Assembly (NCBI RefSeq): GCF_016859285.1
Contig: NC_053407.1
Coordinates: 21,297,715 to 21,361,714 of the forward strand
DNA length: 64,000 nt
Source: Xiphias gladius
Lineage: Eukaryota; Chordata; Actinopteri; Istiophoriformes; Xiphiidae
Reading direction: 5' to 3'
A program made the translations under genes and the position numbers. Of the stretch, positions 51,301 to 64,000 are shown piece after piece. Each line of letters begins with the position of its first letter. Position 1 is the stretch's first letter. A model generated the notes under the pieces. The model was not told where the DNA came from. It did not search any database and worked only from the letters and a program-made list of their open reading frames with translations.

Positions 51301-54300
51301 TGTATGAGGTGCCTCCATAGACTGACATGACTGTGTTTGTAATTTCCTTACTGTTCGATTTGGGGGCTTTCTGGTGTCAAGTTATTTTAGGTAATAGCTC
51401 TCAGCTCTGTGTCTACTGCAGCCAAACACATTCCCAAAAAACCTGTTACTTCAGCTGATATGATCTTATTCATTCAAACTTGAAAACTGAAACTTCTAGG
51501 CCTCACACTGTCTCGCTGCCTGAATGGACTGCTCTTTAGCTGGACCTACATCAGAACTATTTGGTCAGTGGACTAGGAGGTGCACCATGTGGAAAAAGCA
51601 CTTGTCGTCATGTTTACTGTCCTTCCAGGAGGCAGTCTTGATGGATTCGGCTCTTGTAGCAGCTCATAGTTTTGGGTAGTAAAACACCGGGGGCCTATCA
51701 ATGCTCAGAAGCCTCACAGTGTGGCTCATCCGTGCCAGCGGTAAAGGACAAATGTGCCAAAGTCTGCTGGGTTTGGCTCCTTTCTCACCCCCTGGCTTCC
51801 AACTCTGATGTATCCAGCTGAGGTACAATAATTTGACACCTCTTAAGCAGCTGGACCCTTTAGCGTGACAACCACTGCTTTGTTTTATATTCCTGCGTAT
51901 ATTGAACGCAATAAAAAATTACAGTCAGCAACATCTAAACTGTGTTTTTATCCAGTTTGGACTTTTGCCCCTCCCCACCCCATTCAATCTCCTTTATCCC
52001 TCCCTTTCCTATGTGGGATTTAACGTACACTTTGTGGTAACCTTGCTAAGTTATCAATTTTTTCTATGTTCTCTCTCACTGAATAAAGGCTTGTTTCTCT
52101 GCGCCTGCTTGTTAAGACATCAAGGACAGCTCCCTCCATCTGGCATTAAGTATTCCTGGTGCCAGTGTCGGGTTAACTGACACTCCTGCACTTAAACTAA
52201 TGGCAGCGAACAGTCATCTCCCATGAGGTGCTCACCTTGGAAAAAATCACCCAGTTCCCTCATCCCCAATCATAGTGGTGCTCTCGCCACCCACTGAATG
52301 AAACCATGGGCATGAAAAGAGGGATTGTTTCACTATTGAGGCATATATAAGGGCAAATGAAAACATGTAATACGCATGTCCTGTCTTGGATCTGCCCTCC
52401 TCCTGAGTTCAATGAGACGTTGAGAAGTGGGAAGAGTAGAACAGCATTCAAACAGAAAAAGACAGACTCAGCAAATCGTCATCTTCATGGGGAAGGAAAC
52501 ATGCAAGCTGATTTCTTTAGCAAATAAAGCAAAAACAGTCCAGTATTAAACACTGCTTAAAAGAGTACAGAGAAAGAACACACATCAAATATTCTGATAA
52601 CCAAGTATCACTGATGATAAATGATGCTCTTCTATCTCACAATTTAGTACTTTAATTTCTGAATTGCCCGGTTTTTGAGGGGAGCTTGTAGAGATTTCTC
52701 TTTCACTGTGAATTTTGTCTCACACCTCAAATACAGTGCAGTTTTGTTCTACTTTTTTTTATCTGATATTGTGTTGGTCTGAATTGAGAGCTGTTTCACA
52801 TGTAATTATGACCATCTTTACACGTTAGTCTCCCCTTACAGACTAAATATTCACTTTCCATGTTAATGACAGAGTATATCAAAGGTCAGAAGAAACTGTC
52901 AATTTCAGTTTACACCCAGGTCAAGAAATGGAGTGCATTTTCAGAATCGTCTACATGTTTGAGATATTTTTCACAAACTGTCCGCATCACCTTCTCTAGC
53001 AGCTGGGCAGCTGTATGACATAACAGTGTCTCTCACTGAATTTCCCAGGACCCATCTTCTTATTTTACCACATTTTACTTGACTATTTCCATCCTAGGCA
53101 AGTTGTAACATAAATATCTTTTACAGGTGAGTCCAGGGCAAAGAGAAGCACCTCTCAGACCACATGAGTGCAGCATCACCACCCGTCCTCCTCTGAACCC
53201 CCTTCTCAATGGAAACCTAAACAGCTTTTTAAGAATGAAGAGGTTTTTCAGTTTGTTGCTAAATATAGGCCAGCCCGGTGGGAGGTGGCAGGTTCCAGAG
53301 CCATTTTCAACAAAGATGAGCCCCAGGTCCTGCCCAGAGCCCGGCGGGTGGTGACTGCCGGTGGTCCGCCTTTCTCTTATGCACCGGCTCTTAAGTAAAC
53401 ACTGCAATCCTGCGGTCAGCTACAGCATGGCAACGAGCAAAAGGACTCACTGTGCAGTTACACACTGCTATGGTGTTGTCTCCTCTGGCCCACTCAATCT
53501 TGGCCCCTCCCCGTCACAGAGGCCTGGGCAGGGGTCGCGTGCCAGCGACAGACCTTGATGTGTGATCCCAGAAGCCTGCTGGGAACTCCTGGTGGGGGCA
53601 GTGTTCAACTTCACCTCCCGGACCCCACTAACTGACCATTTTCCATCTGGAAAAAAAGCTAAAATTAAGAACATTATCATGTTTACTGACATTATGCTAA
53701 TTCATTGTTTTTACACTTCAGAAAACTGCAACATCAGTGAAATCCATCAGGACGGACCATCATTAACAACAATAATGAACCAAGATCCACTCGAGGCTGT
53801 AATGGATGTCATTTGACCATCAGCAAACGGTTAAAGATGTAAAAAGAATTCATTTTAATATTAATGTATTTATTAATGTATTGCGATTGTGTATTTATCA
53901 AATTCAAAAGTTTAGCGTGTTAAGGAATAACACCCAGAAATATCAGGTCCAACCAGGAAATAACTGAAATCTGAATGTTTTTTATCAGAGGGCCAGCATT
54001 ATATCCCATTAATCATCAGGATCATATCCAATAAAGTGCCAGATTAATCAACACAGAGGAAAACTGACAGCCCCAGTCCTTATCCACTGAGGAAAATAAG
54101 AGGCAACAGGTAGGCCTTTATCCATTGAGCTCTGTTCTTGCGTTGCTCCCCTATACACGAAGATCATAATTTGGGGAGTTTCAGTGGCTACCTGTAAGGA
54201 CCACAGGGGTGGCAAATAGCAGGGCTGTGGCTTTCTGAGCTTCTTAGTGGTGCAAGCAGAAGGATTTACGGTAACTCTCAGACAAGCGTTCACAGCTTGG

Positions 54301-57290
54301 ACTCTTGGCATTGATTCGATATTGTCCCTGGCTGAGCATCAAACCCACTGAACCTGAGGTCCAAAAGTACCTACACAAAACCCTAGGATGTTTGAATGAT
54401 AAATCGCCGACATTTAGTGGCCGAACAAAAAATATTGGCTTTGCTGGGGATATCAATTTTAATTTTAATTCACAGTGAGAGCGCATACTGGGTGGCTTGA
54501 TTGACCAGAGATCAGCTTCTAGTTTAATTGACAAGCTCTTCTCTTTCAGGCGAGGATATGAGTTTTCCTGCAAATTCAGCACAGGTGCAACGGTAGAAAA
54601 CAACCCTGCTGTGTAAGAGGTGCAACAATTGCCGATGGGGGTGATATTGAATATCAACTATGATTTGAAGTGCACTGACTAAGTTATCTTTAAGTTCATG
54701 TCCAGTCCTTCTGGGACACAATTTATTTCTCTGTGTAACTGGACCTTTTCTCAGTGCCTGCTTTAGCCCGCCATCGCCAGCACTTCTGGTTTTGATAAAA
54801 GAGACCAGCTCCGTGAGATTTCCTGAGTTCAATGATAAAACCATATGACAAAAATAGCTCAAGAAGTTAATACATCTGACATGCAGAGAAGCATAATGGA
54901 TCAATTCATTATACCGTTCTGGTAAGAAGGATTAGTATTGAAACTGAGGGTGTTTTTGAAATCACTGGTATAATTACCTTCTGTGTTACATTCAAGTAAA
55001 AATCATATACAAGGCTAAAGCAGTATTTTATGAATGTGCTGACTGCTAATGATGCCAAGATGTGCTTCACAAAGCTGCAGGACTGAAATTAAGGTCAAAG
55101 AGGATGCACTGAGCCAAACACACCAACCGCCACTCTGGAGAGAAAAAGCCATGTTGCTAATATTAGGGGGAAGACTGATTACAGTGCTACTATTAGGTTT
55201 TGGCGTCAATTATGCTCCAAAGTAGGAACGCCCTCGGCACTTCTCTTTGGTGTTCATGCCCCCGGTCTTCAATGGCACACTACATGATATTATGAAGAGC
55301 CAGACCAAACATGCCGAAGCAGACCACAGGGTTACTCACAGCCCCTGCACATTCTTTTGAGGCTGAAATGTGACCCAGTCCTATTTTTCAGCAGCTTGTC
55401 AGACTCAGTGTGGTGCTGGGAGGTAAACTAGGAGGGAAAACTGTTGTCACCTTTCTATAGCTTTTACTTTTTCTGACTTACAAGATGGCAAACACAGGTG
55501 TCAAAATGAGACCAGATGGGTAGGGTGGGTGAGTGCTGGCAGTCACCACCGATATGTAAAGCAAAGATGTACTTACAACATCAGCGGCAGACAGTAAATG
55601 GAAATTAGTTTATTGGTGAAGCTTTGCAAGTTGATGGACACACTCTGGTAAAGTAATAAGTGCGGTAACCACATACATTAAGACATATAATGCCTTATGT
55701 GAAACTGAAATTGAAGTGACAACATAACGATTTGGCATGAATTCAGTGAAAATATCTGTAGCAGCTTGAGGAAGCTGTACATGTCCAGCTGTGCGTAAGA
55801 TGCAAAAAACGCTGCCTTCATGGATGATGTCTGCTCCTTTTCCAAAAACATTTTCTTCTATATCCTCCCTGTATCCCTGATACTGTTGGAGAGCAAAGTC
55901 TTTGTTGGACAGCGTCATCAGAGACTTGGATTGAAAAACACTGTTGGGCATTCAATATGTCCGAGCTTGTCATCAGATGAAGCTCGTTTTGAAAAATGCT
56001 TGTTATGACTTCTTCTAACCATATCCGCCCACTCTGTTCCCATTGAGATGGGACAGAGAGGAGGAAGTCTTTCAGTCAGTCAGGTCATACTTCATCTCAG
56101 CAGGCTATCGAGCTGCTGGACGATGGACAGAGCATTAAGTGAAACTTTGCACACCCGAAACCTACTCGTGACGCAAAGTGACAGAGAAAGGTAGCAAAAT
56201 GTTTTCTAAAAAATATCGAAAGGAAAGTGACAGAAAAATTGCCTCAAAAGTGGTAACAACAGACCGTTGTAAGTTAACTTACAGAAATAACTCTTAAATT
56301 AGCATATTTTTTGATGAAAAATAATCAAGTTAATTGCACGTTTAACCCTGTCTCCTAGAAATTACGAAATTACACTGGCTGGATTATGATCAGAGTCAAT
56401 GTTGATTAAATGGAGCACTACATTTATTAACAGTAATGGTCTCATCAGGACGTGGTCAGGGTGGATGGTGGGCTCGGGACTGTCACACCAGAGACCAGGG
56501 TTCGCATCCAAAGCATGTGGTTTTGGTTACATGTAAGTAGACAAGTTGTGTCTGATGCCACTATGAACTTTTTCTTGGTCAAACCAGACCACAGATCTTT
56601 CCCTTTCCCTAACCTTAACTAAGTGCTGTGAGTGCATAAACTTTCGTTTTCGTTTTGTACGAAAGTAATTTCTGGGAGACAGGGTTGACTTGTTGCTACT
56701 GCTTCTGCAGCCTCTGCAGAACACAATCTAAGACTGAATAATGACGTGAAAAAGAAGTGGCAATTCAGTCTAATTATCGGCTAAAAATGTCTCTTCTGGA
56801 CTGAAGCCACTATGTGAGGAATTAGAATGTGACAAACCTTGGCACTCTCCAATGGTAGCGTTAAAAAAGCTACTCATCCCCCAACATCGCAGGTCTGACC
56901 GTCCTGGTGCTGTCTGCACCATTTTATTTTTCTAAAATCACAAATAATAGCACGAGAATAATTAGCAAGATACAACAATCACATCTACATCTAAAAATCT
57001 ACACAGTGACCTTACACAACAACTAGAGGCATATCCATTTGTCCATCTATGCGTGATCTTAAAAGTATTCTGGAAGTTGTTTTGAAGTATTACGATTTGA
57101 TGCACTCTTCTGTTGTAATAAGGGCCTCTTAAAGCGTATGTACCTTTAAAAAGAAGAATAACACAATCTTCCTCTTACAGAAGAAAAGTTGAATTCATAC
57201 GCAATTAAACGTACCCTTGTCACTACAGCCCTTCTTGGTCTGGTATGACCAGTAGCTTATTGTGACTAATGTTATATATTATACATTCAG
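48320..57290. other. Nine kilobases without a recognised gene
   Basis: Mostly unique, moderately AT-rich sequence. I see no exon chain with family resemblance on either strand. The longest frames (50363-50659 +, 53168-53398 +, 54244-54657 -, 54524-54904 -) have no recognisable domain or consistent splice signals. A GC-richer segment at 53100-53620 stands out. The region could be an intron of a large gene outside the window or a regulatory desert. The inverted family A repeat at 50165-50440 lies inside it. Confidence 0.45.
50165..50440 (-). repeat. Dispersed repeat family A, copy 3 (inverted)
   Basis: Read on -: CATTTGGAGTTGTGTTGC, CCACCTGATGAACATGAG, TAGCTCTTTAGCTGTAAAA and TGTCTGCCTGTCATTTGTTG correspond in order to 13035-13250. 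Confidence 0.55.
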
Positions 57291-57297
57291 ACAAATA

Positions 57298-57755
57298 TAT
57301 ACACACCAATCAGCCACAACATTAAAACCACATGCCTAATATTGTGTAGGTCCCCCTTGTGCTGCCAGAACTGCTGACCTATCGAGTCTTGGACATGGGA
57401 CATCTGGTGGTGTCCTGCGATGTCCAACATCGGGACATTGGCAGCAGATCCAATGTCATGGACCTGGAGTTTGGAGGCTGGGTCAGCGTCTTAGGCTCTT
57501 TGTCGTGTTCCTTGAGCCAATTCTGAGCAGTTTTTGCAGTCTGGCAGGGTGCCTTGTCCTGCTGGGGGAAACCGTTGCCATGGGGGGGTATGTGCTTGTT
57601 CCTCAACAATGTTAAGGTAGGTGGTACATGTCAAATTAACAGGCAGATGAATGCCAGGACCCAAGGTTTCCCTGCCGAACATGCATAGTAACGAGATGAT
57701 CAGGTTTATTCACTTCACCTGTCAGTGGCTTTAATATTGTGGCTGATGGGTGTAT
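57298..57755 (-). mobile_element. Internally deleted Tc1-like transposon, family 3
   Basis: The left end TATACACACCAATCAGCCAC plus AACATTAAAACCA and the right end AATATTGTGGCTGATGGGTG plus TATA are inverted repeats. Only about 460 bp remain. On - there is a transposase fragment containing NKHIPPHGNGFPQQDKAPCQ and AQNWLKEHD, the second catalytic block region, with the catalytic Asp context degraded. Inactive. Confidence 0.85.
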
Positions 57756-57759
57756 AAAT

Positions 57760-59890
57760 ATATATAAATATAAATCCATCACTTGTTGGCACAGAGGCCA
57801 CTGCTCATGTTGCGTTCACGTGATATGGGGCAACTTGCGAGCATTTATGTCATGGACATTGGTTATATGACTGCAGAGTTAGTCGTGTGAGAATTAAAGC
57901 TACTGAGAATTAACAATGTAGCACTGTATTCATTAAAGTTGTGTCTAATTACTTTGAACACCAGACTTTGGCTAAAATGAGGCATCCACGTTTGTTTGGT
58001 TTCCAGGCACTTCCTTTTTAATAATCAAGTTTCCCAGTATTAATTACGACTTGGACGTTGATGTGAACGCTAGGTACAAGTCGGAAGCTGGTAATTATGG
58101 TAAATCTGGTAGGACATGAACACATTATCTACAAAAGTTACAGAGGCTTGCTTTAAGCTGCCTTCACTACTATTGAATAGTACTTCCTTTAGTAATTTCC
58201 TTCATTTACAGTGGTTGGTTTCATTTACACTGGTTTGGTTTAGTTTGGAGACACAGAAAAAGAAAAGACAGGAAGCATATTTAAGTATTGTAGCTGTGGT
58301 GCGTTATGGACTACTGAAATGGCTGCTAGTGGAGAAATAATATCTCTTTTTCCTCTATAATACATTTCTCTCTGTAACATTGTTGGATATTAATGTACCA
58401 TCTAAAATAAAACCCTTGCTCATTATCACTACAATTACTGATATTTCTGATTGACACATTTGGTGCTTCCATTCTGCACTAAGTAGTCAAATTTGTAGTC
58501 AGTGTGATGCTCTGCTGGACACTTTTTGGCCACTTATCTGCAAGAATAAGGATATAAAAGTTTTCATTTTAAACATGAAAGACTGCTGATCAGTCTATAC
58601 CTTGTTTCCAGCATACCATTACGACTAGTTCCTGTAGCTGCAGGTTTCCCCCAGCCGCAAACCTACACATTCCTCCCTCCAAGCACAGCCACAAAAGCAG
58701 TTCACCTCCTCATCGACCAAAACTCACTGTTAAAGTTTTAAAAAAGCCTTGAGTCTCCAAGAAACACAGCCAACTTTACCACTAAAAATGGATTTCAATA
58801 AATTTTAATTTCCGCAGCTACTTTTCCCGGTCTTGAGAAAGTAATGAATTAGCAAACAAAAGTCTCAAAAGAATTCCCTCCCATTTCTCTTTGCTCAATG
58901 AATTACCATCAACCACATAAGGAAAACAAAAGATGGCACGTTTATTTTTCTGTGGTGGGGCTGTTTCAGCAGGGCGATTATTCACTGACACCACCTTCAA
59001 AGGTTCCTCAATCAAAGGTTTCAAGCACCGCTGATAGTGCTTAGCTACAGTTGAAACATTATTAGTTAAGAGCTCAAAGGTCATATTTTATATATTTTGT
59101 AATAGAAAAGGGTAATACCTGTACAGTATCTGTCTGAGAGGTTTTAGTGCTGTGAAGCTGAGTGGCAAGGTGTTTGACTGCATAATTTCAAGTCACTTAC
59201 GTGTTTATTATTGTTTTCTTAAACAGATGCATGCAAAGAAGATTGTACTCGTATGTAAGATTAAATTATTACAGCGGCAAACATGTAGCATATTTACATA
59301 ACCTCTGAATTACTGCCCACATCTCAAAATTTTCTGGCATAAAGTCTAAAAAAATTTGCAATTCAGTGTGATTCCTGAGAAAATAAAAACAAATTAAAAA
59401 AATATTATATTTATACAATTTTATTTTATAATTATATAATCAAAGGGAAGCAGGAATTCTTAAAAAGCAAGAATAAGAACAAAACTTGGATATGGGAGAA
59501 TCATCAAAGTGTCTGTGAGAAAAAAAATTAGTCTTGAGATGAGATTTATAACACTCAACAAAGTTTGCTGACCTAACAACCAGAGGGAGAGTATTTTATG
59601 ACCTGGGAGTCAGGACAGTAAAATGCATTTTAGAAATACAAACAACACAAATTAAAAACACAAAACTAATTGAGAATATCTAGAAAATGACCAAAAAAGG
59701 GCAAAAAGGCAATATGCCATGCAAAACCAGTACATACTGTAACATATTAAGTTTTATTTTTATTTCACCCCACCCCACATGGGATTACAAGACATTGCGA
59801 TTTTACAAAACGTCCGACAACCAACGTCAGATAGGGGTGTCTGTGTCCATCCATTTCCGTAACTTAAGTGGTAAAATAACAGACATATAT
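57760..59890. other. Intergenic sequence without a recognised gene
   Basis: AT-rich sequence with short frames only. Part of 59555-59640 resembles the dispersed repeat at 47175. Confidence 0.45.
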
Positions 59891-59895
59891 TTGTA

Positions 59896-60140
59896 AGGCT
59901 GCAACAAACAATTATTTTTTTTAATCATTGATTAATCTGCAGATATTTTTTTTCGATTCATTGTTTTGTCTACAAAATGCAGGAAAATAGACAAAAATAC
60001 CCACAGACCAAGGTGACGTCTTCAAATGTCTTGCTTTGGGGCTTGACCAACAGTCCAAAATCCAAAGATATGCAGTTTACTGTCACGTGTGACAAAAAGA
60101 AGCACCAAATCCTCATATCTGAAAGGTTACAAACAGCAAA
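59896..60140 (+). repeat. Dispersed repeat family B, long copy
   Basis: AAGGCTGCAACAAACAAT, TCATTGATTAATCTGCAG, TTTGTCTACAAAATGCAGG, CAAGGTGACGTCTTCAAATG and CCAACAGTCCAAAATCCAAA follow in the usual order. Nearly full length. Confidence 0.65.
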
Positions 60141-60144
60141 TATT

Positions 60145-60560
60145 TCAAGATTCAAGACTCAAGATACTTTCTTTGTAAATCAAGCGACAATTTAAGGCAA
60201 TGAGTCCACAAACAAGAAATTCACAACAATCTATAACAGTGTCCAGTCCATATGGCCTACAAAGTCTAACACCACAAAGGTACATATCATGTTAAAAAAG
60301 AGCAGAAGTCAAAATTACAAGTGCATTATCTAAACACAAGGCAAACTGACCATTTCCTGTACTGTGGCTGTTCACGTGTCTAATGGCTTCTGGAATAAAA
60401 CCAAACTTCATTCTATTTGATTCACATGCAGGCAATCAAAAGCGCATTCCCGATTGCTTTAGCTCAAAGTACTCATGGAGGACTGGTGTGGGGTTGTTGA
60501 TAATCTTATATGACTTTTTGAGGGCTTGCTCAGTATTAAGTTGTGCTAGGGATCCTTGTG
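60145..60560. repeat. Probable dispersed repeat fragment
   Basis: AAGATTCAAGACTCAAGATA and later GGCTTCTGGAATAAAACCAA, GGAGGACTGGTGTGGGG and TTGTTGATAATCTTATATG look like pieces of a fish dispersed repeat that often starts TTCAAGATTCAAG. I cannot name it. Confidence 0.3.
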
Positions 60561-60594
60561 TTTTGCCAATACTTTTAGAGCTGAGGATAAAAAC

Positions 60595-61085
60595 AACTTG
60601 CAATCAGTTCTTGTTGTTGGGTGTTATGCCTCCAAACCCGACGACAGTCCTGGCCACAGGCATTATGTTTTCGGGCTTTCCGTCTGGCCCATTCTCGTGA
60701 AAGCTATATCTCAAGAACGCCTTGAGGGAATTTCTACAAATTTGGCAAAAACGTTCACTTTGACTCAAGGATGAACTGATTAGAATTTGGTGGTCAAAGG
60801 TCAAGGGTCAAGGTTACTGTAACCTCACAAAGACACGTTTTTGGCCATAACTAAAGAATTCATACGCTAATTATGAAAAAATTTATATATATAAAAAATC
60901 TCTAATAGGATAAAATGATGAAGTGATTACATTTTATATCCAAATGGTCAAAAGTCAACGTCACTGTGACATCATATTGTTCTGTAAATATAATTATCTG
61001 GCTATTATTCAACACCATAACTCAGGAACAGAAGGGGAGATTGTGACCATATTTCCTGCAACATGAGGTATTCAATTACGAGGCG
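60595..61085 (+). repeat. Dispersed fish repeat (CTCAAGAACGCCTTGAGGGA type)
   Basis: Contains GACAGTCCTGGCCACAGGCA, TATATCTCAAGAACGCCTTG, AGGGAATTTCTACAAATTTG and TGGTGGTCAAAGGTCAAGGG, and ends near ACGAGGCGGTAATTCTAG. This is a familiar noncoding repeat in fish introns. The class is uncertain. Confidence 0.6.
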
Positions 61086-61103
61086 GTAATTCTAGTTTAC
61101 CCT

Positions 61104-62300
<1,197 letters not shown>

Positions 62301-62304
62301 ATTT

Positions 62305-63385
62305 GCGGATTAAGTTTTTGTCGACTGACTAATCGTTGCGTCTCTATATATAATTAAATAAAAAAGATAAGGATATGGGAGTATGAAAACAGTAGTGTGT
62401 GTGAGAATACATTTGGGTTTGTTGCATTTTGTTGCCCTGGCAGAGACAGGCTGATTGCAGAAAATGCTTGGGAGTTTGTTTGTGTGTGCTTGTGTAACTG
62501 TGGGTGTATACTGTGTGTGTGTGTGTAAGTGGGCTGTGTGTGGCCAGACTCGCTGGGCTGATCTTGGCCCCTGGCTGTTGCTGGCGTTCAGCATGTCTGT
62601 AAAGAAACAGCTGGAGGCAAAGCCAACACCGGTCCTGCTCAGAAGCTCAGCCCTGCCAGCAGCGACAGAGTCCAGAACTTTCCATGGTCCCACGTCGCCA
62701 TGCCAACAGGTTTTGGCAAGACACAGCTGTCCTGATCTGCACACCTGGCCCACCAAGAGTCCAGAATCACCTCTCCTGTCACTGTGTGATGAACAGGTCA
62801 TTTACAACCCAAGTGTTTGTGTGTTTTTAAGAGTTATGGGCCCAGGTAAAGAAAACATCGTGGCAGTGGACCTCCTGTGTGTTGCCCTAATCAAACAGAG
62901 CTGAGAACCTTAGTACTGTAGAATAGCCGGGTTTGAATTTGTTCAGACTTGTACTGTGGAAAACCCACACAGAGGGATATTCAAAAAGAAACTGCATTAT
63001 GGAAATGGAGCTCGGTAAAGATTTGTTTTGTTTGTCTTTGATAGTGCCACTGAGTTTTGTGGTTTCAGCTTGAACATGGTGTAGAGGAGCAAGTACCAAA
63101 TCTGGGGCAAACAGTAATATCTAACTGCAATGTACAACTTTAGGCAGCCAAAGTAATTATTTGATAGTCAGTCCTCCTAATTATGTGACATATTTATCAT
63201 CTGTAATACTTTCCAAAGTGACACAATGCTCTGGTTTCTCTGGACAGAGAAGTCACTCCCTAGAGAAAGTTAATAAAGTTTCTGTTTTTCATTTCTCCAG
63301 TCTTGTAGGTGGAGAAAAGTACATACTAACCCCTTTTAATGTACTGAGTGCTTTTCCCAAACGCAGACCAAATTTTAGATTTAGG
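62305..63385. other. Intergenic sequence without a recognised gene
   Basis: Contains a GT-rich stretch at 62475-62545, whose open frames (VCACVTVGVYCVCVCKW) are compositional. Nothing else assignable. Confidence 0.45.
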
Positions 63386-63389
63386 ATGT

Positions 63390-63600
63390 CTACATTACAT
63401 TAGTTTGGCAGAAAACTTTGTCCAAAGCGACTTTCCTTTTTTTTTTTTTAATTTTTTTATGTTCCAGTGTCTTGCTCACTGGCACTTCAACATATAGACA
63501 AGTACAGCCAGGGAATCATAACACCAACCTTACGATTAATGAGCTCATCCACCTGAGCTGCAGCTGCCTTGATGGTGGCCATCCCATTATAAAAAATGGA
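63390..63600 (+). repeat. Dispersed fish repeat (TCCAAAGCGACTT type)
   Basis: CTACATTACATTAGTTTGGC, TTTGTCCAAAGCGACTTTCC, a T tract, AGTGTCTTGCTCACTGGCAC and TTCAACATATAGACAAG follow the order of a very common teleost dispersed repeat, ending GAGCTCATCCACCTGAGCTG. Noncoding; class uncertain. Confidence 0.6.
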
Positions 63601-64000
63601 TGTGATTTCACATAGAAATCAAGCCTAGTATGACTCCAGTTGGCCACTTTGCTGCCTACCATGGAAGAAGCGATTTTTGTACTACTGTAGGACATGAGAG
63701 TGGATTATCTGAAACAAATACTCAACAAGATAAACCGGTTACAGTAGTTAGCAGGAACTGCAACATCACGTCTGAACAGACGGAGACAGAAAAGAAAACA
63801 AAACAAAACAAAGAACTTTGTATTAAGAGTGGACAGAGAGGTGACAACACAAGTTGATAATGTTTTGACTAACGTGCACTGACTACAAATGGCTCCACAA
63901 GTCGTCAATATAAAATTATTTAATTTCCTTATGTACAGCAGACTACCTGATTTTTCCCTTAGTTACAGTAAATGTAAATCAGTTTCATTCACGGGAATGT

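Noticed and set aside
53168-53398. 76-codon frame in a GC-richer segment
   Set aside because: Overlapping frames on both strands are equally open and no domain or splice signals support it.
62455-62904. 149-codon frame on +
   Set aside because: It begins in a GT-rich stretch giving VCVCV peptides, and the reverse strand is also open over the same span.

Overview
The window is nuclear DNA from a vertebrate, most likely a spiny-rayed (percomorph) teleost. It holds compact multi-exon genes with GT-AG introns, recognisable fish orthologues, several Tc1/mariner transposon families, and many short dispersed repeats of the kind seen in percomorph genomes. I found no bacterial, viral, CRISPR or tRNA features.

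Layout from left to right: an unidentified exon-like open stretch on + (471-769); chchd3 (MIC19) on - (3526-11459); slc35b4 on - (13827-18467); golt1b on + (20139-23035); spx (spexin) on + (25483-26943); ldhb on - (29281-33246); tmpo (LAP2) on - (40423-43362). From about 44 kb to the right end there is no gene I can support, only repeats, transposon remnants and unique sequence.

I assembled each of the six genes exon by exon. Every splice junction keeps the frame. The products are 332 aa (SLC35B4; human 331), 138 aa (GOLT1B; human 138), 101 aa (prepro-spexin), 334 aa (LDHB; human 334), 367 aa (a LAP2-beta-type TMPO) and 614 aa (CHCHD3; human 227). The CHCHD3 excess is almost entirely one 1171-nt exon encoding a proline/valine/alanine-rich tract between the conserved N-terminal motif and the coiled coil. 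It is the most unusual feature of the window. The same gene has a 15-nt in-frame microexon and an N-terminus that no longer fits the usual myristoylation pattern.

The genes do not form one pathway. Three act in the secretory system or nuclear envelope (slc35b4, golt1b, tmpo), one shapes mitochondrial cristae (chchd3), one is glycolytic (ldhb) and one is a neuropeptide (spx). golt1b-spx-ldhb matches human 12p12 and chchd3/slc35b4 matches human 7q32-33, so the window joins two human blocks.

The mobile fraction includes five Tc1-like elements of at least four families, three MITEs of two families with visible inverted ends, and at least nine fragments of one 'ATCGATTAATCTG'-type repeat.
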